Shown: one piece after another, positions 5,394-5,476 of the stretch
Position numbering within the stretch: position 1 is the stretch's first letter
Layout of the letters: every line of letters starts with the position of its first letter
From: Paracoccaceae bacterium
GTDB lineage: Bacteria; Pseudomonadota; Alphaproteobacteria; Rhodobacterales; Rhodobacteraceae
Assembly (NCBI GenBank): GCA_004566265.1
Contig: SPLB01000005.1
Coordinates: 1 to 5,476, forward strand
Reading direction: 5' to 3'
Length of the DNA stretch: 5,476 nt
The notes under the pieces: model-generated
Told to the model about the DNA's origin: nothing
The model's database searches: none
Seen by the model: only the letters and a program-made list of their open reading frames with translations
Made by a program: the position numbers and the translations under genes

Positions 5394-5476
5394 TTAAAAA
5401 TCGCGATCTTCGCTCATCAGCTTAATGGCCAAAGCCCGGTTCAGCATGCGTTGTTCTGCCATTGCCATCCGGTCGA
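5394..5476 (-). CDS. C-terminal end of an unidentified gene (cut by window end)
   Basis: An open frame enters from the right edge and stops at TAA (5396-5394). The visible 26 residues are DRMAMAEQRMLNRALAIK (1-18) followed by LMSEDRDF. They look like an amphipathic helix and a charged tail, with codon use in line with the neighbours. It lies 78 bp upstream of the phosphatase gene on the same strand. I do not recognise the family. Polyphosphate kinase would be a natural neighbour of ppx, but these residues do not resemble the PPK C-termini I can recall. A stop-free frame of this length can also occur by chance, so the call is tentative. Confidence 0.45.
   Translation of the reverse strand, partial: DRMAMAEQRMLNRALAIKLMSEDRDF

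Overview
The window looks like ordinary chromosome from an alphaproteobacterium of the Rhodobacteraceae (Roseobacter group). This rests on moderately high GC, a methylmalonyl-CoA mutase tail, a GcvA-like LysR regulator beside a DUF1127 protein, a small secreted protein of a type I recall from this group, and a long Ppx/GppA phosphatase. I see no insertion sequence, phage gene, tRNA, rRNA or CRISPR array. The taxon call is from memory of protein families, not from a search.

Left part (1-1912), all on the + strand: the last 100 codons of methylmalonyl-CoA mutase; a 126-bp gap with an imperfect long hairpin; a Glyoxalase_3-type VOC protein; and a soluble TerB plus J-domain co-chaperone like a DjlA without its membrane anchor. 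A rho-independent terminator follows.

Middle (1957-3663): a LysR regulator on the - strand converges on the J-domain gene. It is divergent from a 76-aa DUF1127 protein across a short AT-rich control region. Next on the + strand is a 137-aa exported protein of unknown function. Its ATG sits where transcription from a -10-like TATACT would begin, so it may be leaderless.

Right part (3684-5476), all on the - strand: a 543-aa exopolyphosphatase/GppA-type phosphatase with a C-terminal HD-like region, preceded by a candidate promoter and by the last 26 codons of an unidentified gene. The phosphatase converges on the exported-protein gene with a 20-bp gap. Its best terminator lies inside the coding end of that gene.

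The genes do not form one pathway. They touch propionyl/methylmalonyl-CoA metabolism, protein folding, small arginine-rich regulatory proteins and polyphosphate or (p)ppGpp turnover. No clearly new multi-gene system is visible. The points most worth a second look are the terminator embedded in the opposing gene, the possible leaderless start, the uncharacterised exported protein and the LysR-DUF1127 pair.
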